From positions 32,824,867 through 32,884,866 of the forward strand of contig CAIIXF020000008.1 in assembly GCA_903813345.2 (NCBI GenBank): 60,000 nt of DNA. Direction: 5' to 3'. The notes beneath the pieces were generated by a model that was not told the origin of the DNA, searched no databases, and worked only from the letters and a program-made list of their open reading frames with translations. Shown here one piece after another: positions 24,401 through 39,400 of this stretch. Each line of letters begins with the position of its first letter. The stretch's first letter is position 1. Made by a program: the position numbers and the translations under genes. This DNA is from Owenia fusiformis (lineage: Eukaryota > Annelida > Polychaeta > Sabellida > Oweniidae).

Positions 24401-27400
24401 CATCCCGACGTGAGCAACAAATGTCTAAAAGTAGAAATATTGTTATACGTACACTGATTTTTGTGTCGTTTGGATTTTTCATATGTTGGGGACCTATTCA
24501 TATATATACACTGTTAAAACGTCTACATATAGTTGCAGACTTTATTGGGACACTATACCAGATCACTGTGTACATGGCAATTGCAAATTGCAGCATCAAT
24601 CCAATCATTTATTCATTTAGCCACTCTTTGTTTAGAAAAGAAGTGAAGAAGATTTTTATGAAAGAACAAGAACGAGAAAGAACAAGTTTTACAACGACAA
24701 CACAAAGGAGGTCAGTAAATAGTCAGACAATCAGAGAACATATAATGTAACAGAACAATGTGTTTACAATGACAACAGTAAAAAGTCAGACAATGACAGA
24801 ACATACAAGGTTACAGAACAGTATATTTAACAATGACATCACAAATGAGGTTAGTAAATAATCAGACAATGACACAACATATAATATAGCAGAACAGTGT
24901 GTTTACAATAACAACACAAAGGAGGTTAGTAAATAGTCAGACAATGACAGAACATACAATGTAATGGAACAGTGCGTTAACAATGATAAAACAAAGGAAG
25001 TCAGTAAATAGTCAGAACAATGACAGAACATATGATGTAGCAGAACAGTGTGTTAATAATGACAACACACATGTGGCCAGTAAATAGTCAGACAATGACA
25101 AAATATAATATGGAACAAAACTTTCAGAGGTGTATGTTTTCCACCTTAGTCGGAGAGCAACAACAATTTATAGTCATTACAGCCTGAAGCAAATTATCTT
25201 GTTTTTGGTCACTCCAGGGTTGTGGCAGCAATTTCAAGAAAAGGAATGAGTAGGTTCCATGAGTAGCTCATAAATTATGACCTTTCATGTCAAATTTACA
25301 AATTGACAAATAAACTGGCATGTTCTCTATATCCCTATTCAGACTTAATCCTATGTGATATAAAACATACTTCTACAGCTTTCTATCTAGTCTGTTCTAG
25401 ATATTTATACATTTTCCACTTTAATACGTCAGAGAGTAAGAACAATTCATAGTCATTACAGGGGGAAGCAAATTACAATGTATCTTTGTTTTTGGTCACT
25501 CCAGGGGTTGTGGCAGAGATATTTAAGATAAGAAAAAGAATGAGTAGGGTCCACTTTGATTTGTCAGATTCTAACTTTAATGAATACATGAGCTTGCATG
25601 AGCTTGCTTGCTTGGGTCTTTTCTAAATCTAATAAGGTAAAATTTTGAAAATAATTAACATTTTTGCTACCAGGTCTAACATTTTAAACCCTGGTGAGCA
25701 GAAACATTTTTTCCTATATTAGATGTACATGAATCATCATATATGATAAAGCTTACAATTCTGATTGCCAACATGCACACAAATGGAATTTGTCATTTCC
25801 CCTCTAATGGAATAAAGAGCATTAAATTAATGCTAACTTCATAAAAAGAATATCAAATCAAATTAAATGAATAATTGCTCACTAGATCTTATTTCATAAC
25901 ATTATTTTAAAAGGTAAAAAGAATAAAATAACAATAAATAAATAATTATTTTCACTAAGGTAATGTCTGCCTAATCACATGTTCTCATTTGTTTGATATT
26001 CAAAATTGATACTCCATCAATTAATATGTACCAGTAAGTGGAGGTTTAAGTTACAAATAGAGGTGAAATGGGTTTAATGTGGGTTCTGTCATTTATGACA
26101 TAATTATTAAGTCAATTATTTAAGGAAACATCAGTAGGTGACAATAGCTCTGTTTCTAGGAGTCAGCAAATGATCAACTGATGTTAGAATTATTTACTTC
26201 TTAGTCAATTTTTGACTTCTTATTAAAGTGTGCGGTAACACTAACTCATAGGTTTGAGAAAACTTTAAATGTGAAAAAGGAGGAACATTTACAATAAATT
26301 AACACAATATTAATGCATTACTAAGATTAAAATACAACAGCAATGGATTGGAACGCTACCACAGAGACCCTGATAAATTTTAAAGTTAGCCCTTATGCTA
26401 CATTTGAAGAAAAGATAGTCTACAGCATTATTGCCACCATAGGATTTATTGGGAATCTTTTTGTTATTTTTGTTTTCCTTAAATCTGTACAATTTCGAAG
26501 AAAACTAAGCAATATGTTAATTATAAATCAAAGCTTAGTTGACATGTTGGCTTCATTGTTCATATTATTGACCAAAATATTTGATGGCATGGACTGGATA
26601 AAAGAAAAAGGCCTATTGGCAAACTTTGTCTGTAGTTTTTGGCTGTCGGAGTATCTCCCATGGATGCTAGCCGCAATTTCAACATTTAACCTGGAAGCAA
26701 TAACCTTTGAGAGATACATTTCTCTGATACACCAATTATTTTACAGGAAATACATCTCAAAGAAACTAATTTGGAAAGTCATAGTCCTTCTATGGTTGAT
26801 AGGCTTGGTACATGAAAGCTACCAAATCGGGAATTCTATCTTAAATGGAGAAACATGCTCCCTGTGGTCAAAATGGCCAAGTGAACAGTTCCAACAAATA
26901 TTTGGCATATACATATTTGTTGTTGAATTTTTTATGCCAATTTGCATCATGGTATATTGCTACAGCAGAATTGTCTATATGATTCACAGTGGATCAAAAT
27001 TAAAAATTGGATCATCTCAACGTGAGCAACAAATGTCTAAAAGCAGAAATATTGTTATACGTACATTGATTGTTGTGTCGTTTGGATTTTTCATATGTTG
27101 TGGACCAAATCATATGTATGCACTGTTAAAACGTCTACGTATTGTTGCAAACTACAATGCAACAGTATTCCAGATCACTACTTGGATAGCTTTTGCAAAT
27201 TGCAGCATCAATCCGATTATTTATTCATTTAGCCACACTTTGTTTCAAAGGGAGGTAAAGAAGATCTTCATGAAAAAACGAGGACATGAAAGAACGAGTT
27301 TTACAACAACAACACAAAGGAGGTCAGTAAATAGTGAGACAATGACAGAACTACAATCTAATGTAACAGTGTGTTAACAGTGATAACACAAAGGAAACAG

Positions 27401-30400
27401 TCAGACAATGACAAAACATATAATTTTACGGAACAGTATGCAATAACAACATAAATGAGGTCAGTAAATAGTCAGACAATGACAGAACAGAACAGTGCAT
27501 TTACAATGACAACATAAAGGAAGTCAGTAAATAGTCAGACAATGACAAAACATATAATTTTAAGGAACAGTATGTTTACAATAACAACATCAATGAGGTC
27601 AGTAAAAAGTCAGACAATGACAGAACATATAATGTAACAGAACAGTGCATTTACAATGACAACACAAATGAGGTCAGTAAATAGTCAGACAATGACAGAA
27701 CATATGATGTAACGGAACAGTGTGTTTACAATGATAACACAAATAAGGTCAGTAAATAGACAGAGAGAAATAGGACTTACAGTCCTTGTACCTAAACAAT
27801 GATATAATACCAAAATATAGCTTTTGATGTCAAAACCATCGTTTCAGCAAGAAGAAAATTCAGTTCACTTTTCAGCCTAAGAAGTGAGTTTGGTGGCATT
27901 CACCCAATATCAGCTTAAAACTGTACTGGTCTTTGGCCGCTCAAAAAATACCCTGTGTATGTGCATGAAGTAATACCATATTCTGATGATGATATTACAC
28001 TCATGGATTATGAGATCAGCGAGTGAAACCAGTCATTGCTAAAGAACACACCAGATTATGTGACAGTCAGGTTGCTTGGCTGGATGTCAGTTCAAGCAAA
28101 GATTCATTGTGACAGACTTATGTTTTTCATAATTTATCCCGTTCTGTTTCCCCATGAATTGTATACATAAAATTGTATGTTTAGAGAGCCTTATAAGGAT
28201 TATCTACACAAATATAACCTGTAAAAGCATGATGTTGTATGCGGGAAACAGTTCCTGAGTATAACCCTACGATTATAATGTGAAAACGATTTTTAATGCT
28301 AAATATCCAAGTAAATTAAAATTAAGAGAAACTATTTACAATAGAGTCAAAGATTTTCGTACTTATGGCACTTACCCCACAACTGTGGGGTTGATAGTTG
28401 TGGGGTTGATGTTCACCCCCACAACTACTTGCATATTGAAATATTGCGGCTGAAAAATGTTGTCAGTAGTTAACACAAAGTTGAATTTTATCTAAATAAC
28501 AACTTATCTGGCTTATTTTCAAGATTTCAATACAAATCACCCTCACATTTAAGGGGGCCAGTGTACAAATCTAAAAATTATGGCAGGTTCTTTGTTTGGA
28601 TTATTGCAAGGAATAACCCCAATTTTATGTACTGCACTAAGATTATGATCAACTTATTAACTGGGAAATGCTATTTAAACAGTAGATGCTGTGAGGGTAA
28701 TACACCTTATGTAAAATGTGTGTGCTTTGAGAGTTAAATAAAAGTGAAACGATTAAAAAGATTTTTACTCAAATGGCCCTGCTTTTTCTGAAGTAAGGAA
28801 ACCCATGATTAACAATGCAAAAAGCAATTTTAATGTACAAGATGACAATTTTATTAGAAACTAAGATAACATCGTTTGTGACCTTGTTTGATGACCTTGA
28901 CCTTGGAGCTTCAAAATTACATTTTTGGGACCAATTAAAGTAGGTCTTTTGTGTTTTAAAGCTGGCCTAAATTTGAATAAAAAATTCTATTTAAAAAAAT
29001 CAACTTTTTGAAGCAAGTTGAAAAATTCAAAATGGCTAATTCATCAAGTCTCGAACTTTGAGAGATATAACATCTTTTGTGACCTAGTTTGATAACGGTG
29101 ACCACTGACCTTGAAAATCTCAATTTGAACCTCATTAGGTCTTTTGTCATGAAGCTAACCCCTAACAGTCAATATGGTACAACGAAAATGGGACTTCTGC
29201 GCATGTTAAAATTTTTCGTCAAAACTCAACTTTTGTTCAAGTTGATACGATTGTCTTTCGAACAAGAGACTTACATCATTCGAAAGATCATAAAAGACTT
29301 TATCTATACTGAAAATCTTAGATCCAAACATAGTAGAATACGCCGTCAGTCCGCATTTGATTTTTTGAAGTGAGTTTCGTAGATCGTTAGATTTCTCCGA
29401 CTGATATCGGGTTCTTTACCGTTGTAAGGCGCATGCGCAAAATTGATTTATAAACCTTATTGGTTGATGGTTTTTCTCCTGCGCATGCGTGAAGTCTGAT
29501 GAACACTTATGACGAAGACCGGAGCAAACATTACTAGCTCTCGAACGAAATTCCAAGATTCAGGTCATTTCGCCATGTTTGCTAAGCGTGTATACGTGAA
29601 TGACAAGCTGTTTTGAGTAGATCGGGTACCTGTTTTAGACACAACATTGATTTAGCTTGACATTGATGTGCACATTGGCACTTTTGAGCATGTTAATACA
29701 AGTTTTTACACTCTTAGCACGAGACGGGTTTTCGAAAAATCTGTTATCTGATTCACTCGATTATTGTATGGATATGTATTTCTGCTGACATTTCAACACC
29801 ACATCACATAGAATTACGATGCAGAATGATAATAAAATACAAAACAACTACTAAATTCCACTTGTTATTTCACAGGAGGTAAAAATGCAAACTGCCTGGA
29901 TTCTTTGTAAGGGTCGTCAGACATCGGATTGGCCGCCATATTTGAAATGAAAATATCACTAAATAGAGGTCTGCGCATGCCTCAACATTTCGACTCCTAA
30001 ATTTGAATCCAAAAGAACCTATTTAAAAATCACATTTTGACCTTCAAGGTCACTAAAGTTCAAATCTCAAATCTAAGGTCAGATTTCAACCCTGAGAACT
30101 AATAGTTGATTTTTAAAAAAAATTGTTAACTTGAAGCAAGTTAAAATTCAGTTAGAATTCAAATGGCCGCCATGTTCTGCTATTACATGTGTAAAAAATT
30201 CGAGTTGATCAGGTTAGCGTTTCCCTGGAATTTTGATGAAAAAGAATTGATTTGCAGTCTCAAACTTTGAGGAACTTAGAAAAACATTGTTTGTGACGTT
30301 GTTTGATGACCTTGATCTTGGACCTTGAAAATTTGAATCCAAAAATCAATTAGAATGTCACTGAAGGTCAACCAAAGGTCAAATCATGAGAATTTTAGAT

Positions 30401-33400
30401 GATTGTTCAATTTGAAGAAAGTCGAACAATTCAAAATGGCTGATTTATCAAAATTTCTAAATGGTCAACATGTATTTTAGCCAGCATACCCAAAACCAAA
30501 TCAGATCTTGGCACTAGTTTATTTATCTATTTATTTATTTATTTATTTATTCAGAACTACGCTTTTGTATCAGCGGCACACATTCACAGGTGCGTCTTTA
30601 CAATAAAACATAATATATCTAAAACTGAGTGTTAAGAATCTTTAAGATTGCACTAAAACTTTGGTGGTTAAAATAGATTTCCCGTGCGACTAAAATACTA
30701 AATAACTAATGCATCTTAAGTAAAAACATTTTAGATACTGTGTCAAATGTTGAACCTAAATCTTGTCCCCCAAGTCTAAAAGCCTCATCACCTAGAATCC
30801 ATTGAAGTTTACATTCAGGTGAAGACGCGAAGAATGTTTCACTCAGGGCAGATGGGATTTTACTTTCAATTGTTTTGAAGAACACATTACGTTGGTCATT
30901 ATAGTGGGGACAGAGTAGAAGTCTATGTTCTACCGTTTCAATCATATTTGTACAAAAATTGCAATTGGGGTCCGAGAGTTTATTTTTCCATCTACATGTT
31001 TCACTTTTTAATTGGAACTTTCCTAATCTCGCAAGGAACTTTATCCTTGCACCCTGGGAGTCATAGTCATTTCTAAGGTAGTTTTGAAGTCCTTTTCTGG
31101 TGGAGAGCGTACTATAAAAGGATAAGGATGATTTCTGATCAATTTCATTCTTAGTATAAGATTTACATTCTTCCCTTATCCTATTATCGTATTGATTAAT
31201 CATTTCATCAGAATCATGACTTATGCCATCGAAACCGATGGAGGACAGAATGTCATCCGTTTGTTCAATGTATTTCCAGCTATTGGTTTTATTATTTTTA
31301 AGTCTATGCGACAGAGCTATGATGAGGTTGCTTATAAGAAAATTCTCACTATTACCTAAAATATGAAAAAAGTAATCGACTTGTCGTTTCAGTACAATAA
31401 AATGTATAGGAGTCCATCCTAGCTCGTTTATAGCGCCAACATATGCCGGAGTGATTTTGATATTGAAAATTGCTCGAGCTGCGTTATATTGCATCGACTG
31501 AAGTTTATTTCTGATCACTTTTGTATCTGTAACCCATACACCACACCCAAGTAGGATGCTTGGTAAAAATTTACTTGTATATAATGTGTTCCCAAAATCA
31601 ATCCTCTTAGCATTGAGATGTTTACTAAGGGTATATGAAATATGGTTCTTCAGCTTGACGGCGTTTGGTCCAAGTTTGTCAATGATGTGACAAGAATCTT
31701 TTAAGGACCTATCAATAAAATTTCCTAGATATTTATATGTTTGAACTTCATTTAATTTTAGGTCTCCCAAAGACCAAAGTTTAAGTTTATCAATTTTCTT
31801 ACCTACGACCATAATTTTGGATTTTTTATCTAAACCCCCATTTAATTGCGAACTTATTTGCAACTTGTAACATAGATTTCAAGTCATTTTCAGATTGACC
31901 AAGAAGGACAATGTCGTCAGCCCACATTAAACTTGGGAATTTTTGGTCATTAAATGAGATCCTGACATTCGCTTTTAAAAGTTCGTCTTGGAGATCTGTC
32001 ATTACAATTGAAAACAGTGTTGTGGAAAGAGTACAACCCTGCTTTACGCCACAAGTTGTGGTGAACCCAAATGAAATGAAATAAGCACATTAAATGAATG
32101 TTTACTCCATAAAATGAATATTAAATCCCATTAAATGAATAAACTTATGCCCACTAAATATTATTTCACAACTTCATAAATGGTAAAAACAATAAATAAC
32201 AATAAATTAATAATAATTTTCACTTAGGTAATGTCTGCCTAATCACATGTTTTCATTTGTTTGATATTCAAAATTGATACTCCATTAATTAATATGTACC
32301 AGTAAGTGGAGGTTTAAGTTACAAATACAGGTGAAATGGTTTTAATGTAGGTTTTGTAATTTATGACATAATTATTAAGTCAATTATTTAAGAAAACATC
32401 AGAAAGTGACAATAGCTCTGTTTCTAGGAGTCAGAAAATGATCAACTGATGTCAGAATTATTTGATTTTTAGTCAATTTTTTGACATCCAACTTAAGTGT
32501 GTGGCAACACTAACTCATACAAAAAATGTTTGAGAAAACTTTAAATGTGAAAAAGGAGGAACATTTACAATAATAATGCAGTACTAAGATTAAAATACAG
32601 CAGCAATGGATTTGAACGCTACCGCAGACACCCTGATGAAGTTTAAAGTAAGCACAATTGTTTCATTTGAAGAAAAGAAAAGTCTATAGCATTATTGCCA
32701 CCATAGGATTTATTGGGAATCTTTTCGTTATTTTAGTTTTCCTTAAATCTGTACAATTTCGAAGAAAACTTAGCAATATGTTGATCATAAATCAAAGCTT
32801 AGTTGACATGTTGGCTTCATTGTTAATACTATTGACCAAAATATTTGATGGTATGGACTTGATAAAGGAAAAAGGCCTATTGGCAAATCTCGTCTGCAGT
32901 TTTTGGCTGTCAGAGTATCTCCCATGGATGCTAGCCCCAATTTCAACATTCAATCTCGAAGCGATAACCATTGAGAGATACATTTCTCTGATACACCCAT
33001 TATTTTACAGGAAACACATCTCGAAGAATCTTATTTGGAAAGTCATAGTCCTTTTATGGTTGATAGGCTTGGTGCATGAAAGCTATGAAATTTGGAGCTC
33101 TATCTTAAAAGGAACCACATGCTCCTTGTGGACAAAATGGCCAAATAAACAATTCCAACAAATATTTGGCATGTACATATTTATTGTTGAATTTTTCATG
33201 CCAATTTGCATTATGATATATTGCTACAGCAGAATTGTCTATCTGATTCAATGTGAATCTAAATTAAAAATTGGATCATCTCGACGTGAGCAACAAATGT
33301 CTAAAAGCAGAAATATTGTTAAATGTACACTGATTTTTGTGTCGTTTGGATTTTTCATCTGTTGGGCACCAGTTCATATATATTCACTGTTAAAACGTCT

Positions 33401-36400
33401 ACGTATTGTTGCAAACTACATTGGAACAGTGTTCCAGATCACTTCATGGATGGGTTTTGCAAATTGCAGCATCAATCCAATTATTTACTCATTTAGCCAC
33501 ATTTTGTTTCAAAGGGAGGTAAAGAAAATCTTCATGAAAAAACAAGAACATGAAAGAACATGTTTTACAACAACAACACAAAGGAGGTCAGTAAATAGTC
33601 AGACAGTGACAGAACATAAAATGTAAAAGAATGGTGCATTTACAATAGCAACACAAATGAGATCAGTAAATAGTCAGACAATGAAAGAACATATGATGTA
33701 ACAGAACAGTGCATTTACAATGACAACACGAATGTGGTCAGTAAATAGTCAGACAATGACAATACATATAGTGTAACAAAACATTGTCTTCACAATAACA
33801 ACACAAATGTGCATGGTCAGTAAATAGTCAGACAATGAGAGAACATATAATGTAACAGAACACTGCTTTTACAATGACAATACAAATGTGGTCAGTAAAT
33901 AGTCAGACAATGACAGAACATATAATGTAACAGAACACTTCTTTTACAATGACAATACAAATATGGTCAGTAAATAGTCAGATAATGACAGAACATATAA
34001 TGTAGCAGAACAGTGTGTTTACAATAACAACACAAATGAGGTCAGTAAATAGTCAGATAATGACAGAACATAAAATGTAAAGGAACAGTGCATTTACAGC
34101 AACAACACAAATGAGGTCAGTATATAGTCATACAATGACAGCACATATAATGTAACAGAACAGTGTGTTTACAATAACAACACAAAGGAGGTCAGTAAAT
34201 AGTCAGACAATGACAGAACATATTATGTATGTAGAGTCACTCTAATTAGACATGCCCTTGGAATATATGAACATTCCAATACCTCTGTAACATTTAATTA
34301 GATATAAATCTTACTTATTTGTTACTGTATTATGCTTTATAAAACATGAACAATAATTTGTTGTTTGACCCCTTGTGATTATATGGAAAAAATCTGGTAA
34401 TAAAATGTTTTAAATGGTAAGAAAACTAATATCTTTAAATGAATCAAGACATATGCACCTCCATAAATATTGCTTCAAATGTTGCTGCTCTATAGTGTGC
34501 TACCAATCCTTCATATTTGGAAGTCATACCATGGACTATCATGTTAGATGTACATGAATCATCAGATATGATAAAGCTTACAATTATGATTGCCAATAAG
34601 CACACAAATGAAATTTGTCATTTCCCCTCTAATGATATAAAGAACATTAAATGAATGCTAACTCCATAAAAAGAATAGTAAATCCAATTAAATGAATACA
34701 CTTATGCCCACTAAATATTATTTCATAACATTATTTTAAAAGGTAAAAAGAATAAAATAACAATAAATAAATAATTATTTTCACTTAGGTAATGTCTGCC
34801 TAATCACATGTTCTCATTTGTTTGATATTCAAAATTGATACTCCATGAATTAATATGTACCAGTAAGTGGAGGTTTAAGTTACAAATAGAGGTGAAATGG
34901 GTTTAATGTGGGTTTTGTAATTTATGACATAACTATTAAGTCAATTATTTAAGGAAACATCAGAAAGTGACAATAGCTCTGTTTCTAGGAGTTAGGAAAT
35001 GATCAACTGATGTCAGGATTATTTGATTCTTAGTCAATTTTTTGACATCCAATTTAAGTGTGTGGTAACACTAACTCATACAAAAGATGTTTGAGAAAAC
35101 TTTAAATGTGAAAAAGGAGGAACATTTACAATAGTAATGCAGTACTGAGATTAAAATACAGCAGCAATGGATTCGAACACTACCGCAGAGACCCTGATAA
35201 AGTTTAAAGTAAGCACATTTGTTACATTTGAAGAAAAGATAGTTTATAGCATTATTGCCACCATAGGATTTATTGGGAATGTTTTCGTTATTTTAGTTTT
35301 CCTTAAATCTGTACAATTTCGAAGAAAACTTAGCAATATGTTGATTATAAATCAAAGCTTAGTTGACATGTTGGCTTCGTTGTTAATACTATTGACCAAA
35401 ATATTTGATGGTATGGACTGGATAAAGGAAGAAGGCCTATTGGCAAATTTCGTCTGCAGTTTTTGGCTGTCGGAGTATGTTCCATGGATGCTAGCTGCAA
35501 TTTCAACATTCAATCTTGAAGCGATAACCATCGAGAGGTACATTTCTCTGGTACACCCATTATTTTACAGGAAACACATCTCGAAGAAACTTATTTGGAG
35601 AGTTATAGTCCTTCTATGGGTGATAAGCTTGGTACATGAAAGCTACCAAATTGGGAATTCTATCTTAAATGGAACAACATGCTCTCTGTGGTCAAAATGG
35701 CCAAGTAAACAGTTCCAACAAATATTTGGCATATACATATTTGTTGTTGAATTTTTTATGCCAATTTGCATCATGGTATATTGCTACAGCAGAATTGTCT
35801 ATATGATTCACAGTGGATCAAAATTAAAAATTGGATCATCTCAACGTGAGCAACAAATGTCTAAAAGCAGAAATATTGTTATACGTACACTGATTTTTGT
35901 GTCGTTTGGATTTTTCATATGTTGGGCACCAGTTCATATATATTCACTGTTAAAACGTCTACGTATTGTTGCAAACTACATTGGAACAGTGTTCCAGATC
36001 ACTTCATGGATGGGTTTTGCAAATTGCACCATCAATCCGATTATTTACTCATTTAGCCACACTTTGTTTCAAAGGGAGGTAAAGAAGATCTTCATGAAAA
36101 AACAAGAACATGAAAGAACGAGTTTTACAACAACACATAGGATGTCAGTAAATAGTCAGACAATGACGCAACATATAATGTAACAGAACAGTGCGTTTAT
36201 AATGACAACACAAATGATGTAAGTAAATAGTCAGACAATGACAGAACATATAATGTAGCAGAACGGTGTGTTTACAATGACAACACGAATGAGGTCAGTA
36301 AATAGTCAGACAATGACAGAACATATAATGTAGCATAACAGTGCATTTACAATGACAACACGAATAAGGTCAATAAATAGTCAGACAATGACAGAACATA

Positions 36401-39400
36401 TAATGTAGCAGAACGGTGTGTTTACAATGACAACACAAATGTGGTAAGTAAATAGTCAGACAATAACAGAACATATAATGTAGCAGAACGGTGTGTTTAC
36501 AATGACAACATAAAGGAAGTCAGTAAATAGTCAGACAATGACAGAACATATAATGTAGCATAACAGTGCATTTACAATGACAACACGAATGAGGTCAGTA
36601 AATAGTCAGACAATGACAGAACATATAATGTAGCAGAACGGTGTGTTTACAATGACAACACGAATAAGGTCAATAAATAGTCAGACAATGACAGAACATA
36701 TAATGTAGCAGAACGGTGTGTTTACAATGACAACACAAATGTGGTCAGTTAATAGTCGGACAATGACAGAACATATAATGGCAGAACAGTCTAATCCCTA
36801 TTAAACTTCATTCAATGGGATAAAAAACATTCTTCTATTATACAGCTGAGTAACTAATCTGATTCATATATTTTCACCTAGCTTATCAACATTCTCCTAA
36901 GCAGGTGTCCAGGATCCGTACCTCCTTCTTCCCCCTGCTATAACCAATTTGGAAAGGCCCAATTAAACTGAATCACATGATCTAATTATCCGCAATGACT
37001 TATACATGATATCTGTCGCAGTGTTGCGACAGCCAATCAGATTGCGAGTTCTTAATCGGGGAAATGCTAACTGCTTATCGCAGGGGGTAAAAACATAAAT
37101 TTTCTGGATTTTGAAGCCCTGTGATCGGAGGATGGCTTATCCAATAACTAGACTTTTTATTACAGCAAATTCTCTTGTTTTTGGTCACTGGGGTTGTGGA
37201 ATCAATTTCAAGAAAATGAGAGTCAGTGGGGTTCTTTTAGATAACTAAATCAGAGTCCTCTTTATATAATGCATGAGCTTGTACACCAAAGGATACATGT
37301 TGCAGATCCCTCAATGACTTTGGTCCCTCATGGAAAATTGAGAAAATTGATCATGTAATACATGTACATGTATACTGATTATATAAAGATGTTGATGTTT
37401 ATCTGAACTGGGTGATGCTAAATGGTGAACAAGTTAGGTGAGAAACAATGCTGACTATCCCTTCAACTTTGCCACAATAAACTGTCCTATACCATGAGAT
37501 ATTCAAAATCTTAACCTTTTCACAACTTGTGTTCAGTTATTTGGAAAATATTAACACTCTCCCATGTATACCGTTCCGTATTTGTGGTCGTGATGACATT
37601 AATACGGAATAAATCATACCATTTCATGAAAAATGGTGACCTTGTCCTACGGAAATTGAGATTATGTTTCACAGCAAGTTCGCACGGCGATACTGTATAG
37701 CACATGCTCTGGGGAATTGATTCTATTTTCTATAGACACCAATCACATCTCTGTCAATAGAATAATAAAAAAGCCTTAGGGTCCCAACCTCCTTTGTTTA
37801 CATTTACAAAAACGTGAAAAATGACAAAAGTTGTCATAACTTTTTAAATCTTAAACTCTTGAAACTGATTTCACTTGCCAGCGACAGATACTTTAGTCGT
37901 TGACGAACCAAACATGTCAGTTTGGTTCGTTATATCTCCAAATAAATGATTTCAACATTTTAAAAAACTTGATGCTAGTCCACGTGTTAATACGGAATTG
38001 GTTGACTCAATAAGTAAACTCAATGAACGAAGCGGTGCACTCGTGAATGAAATGAAGCAATTAAGATAATAAGTAGTGTTATACAATATTAGTATGTTTC
38101 AACCCGGGGTATGAAACATAATACCTTGAATACGGGTTTCAGTAGCATTGGCATTTAGTTTCAAAGCTTCATTTTGCTGTATTAAATTAAAATGAACAAA
38201 TGGACAGCTAACCTCATTTGGTACTAATTGTCTTTCTAAAATGTGGTGTATCCACTTTTGTTGTGGTCTTGCCCACTTTCACAAAGACAATGCGACTTAC
38301 TGTCCATTTTTAAAAATTCAATCATCCTCTGGTGCAATGGAAACATGTTGGGGGAATCGGCAAGTAAGAAAACTACTCAACACGTTCACAAAGTACCAAA
38401 TAATATGACACCTACAGGGACTTTAATGGGGTGCTTTTATTATCATGTTTATTCTATCCACAAGAATTGGTGTGGTTACATGTAATACAAGATTCAAGAT
38501 GTTATTGTGTTTCAAGCCAAACAGTTGGCGTCCTCACATAGACTGTTACATAAAGGGATGAAATTATTTGTTATATACAATAATAAAAAAGAATGAAAAT
38601 GTTTATGAACAACCAATACCTGGTGTTGACGGACGTCAGGCTGCTGCGTTGAAGCCGTCGGTAAACTACTACCTATTAGATCCAATAAGAACAAGCCACA
38701 GGGTGAACAGAATCGCACCCTTGAACAGAATACACTTTTCGGGATGGAAAATTCAAAATGGCCACCTTAACATTTACCCAGACTGCCTAAAAACTAATCA
38801 GTTCTAAACTTTCCAAAGAAACATCTCTAAAATTTTAGGATGAATCCATGAAACCTGTCGACAACCCTCAAGAGCCACGTTTTAAGGTATAACTTCACAG
38901 TATATCAGCTTTTTTCTACAATTCAGATTTTCCTGAAAAAATCTTGGTAAAAGATATACTGATGTATTACAAAATATGTGAAAATTGGAAAGATTGACCG
39001 TTTAGTTATTTCTAAAAAAAATGTTTTAATTTAACATTGCTCTCATTGGGAAATTCTTTTTTATTTTTTAAAACAAGCCTTCACAGACGCGATTTTAGGG
39101 CGAAAAATCCAAAATGGCCGCCTTAACATTTACCAAGAATGCCGAAAAAATAATCAGTTCTATACTTTTATAGGTAGAAACATCCCTGAGAATTTCAAAT
39201 GAATCTTTCAAACGGTTTGGCTGGAAACCTGTAGACAAGCCTTGACAGAAAAGATTTTAGGACGGAAAATCCAAAATGGCTGTCTTAACATTTATCCAGA
39301 TTGTCGAAAAACTAATCAGTTCTAAACTTTCATAGGTAGAAACATCCCTGGGGATTTCAAATGAATCCCTCAAATGGTTTGGCTGGAAACCTGTTAAGAA

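Noticed and set aside
28380-28435. CCCCACAACTGTGGGG words suggesting a regulatory hairpin
   Set aside because: Very short palindrome with local repeats and no gene context; nothing supports a function.
35352-35543. 63-codon antisense frame present in all four GPCR copies (also 23917, 26528, 32792)
   Set aside because: Its conservation is explained by the paralogous receptor sense strand; no independent evidence for coding.
37520-37705. Short minus-strand frame in the inverted-repeat arm
   Set aside because: Mirrored in the right arm and without coding features; part of the terminal inverted repeat.
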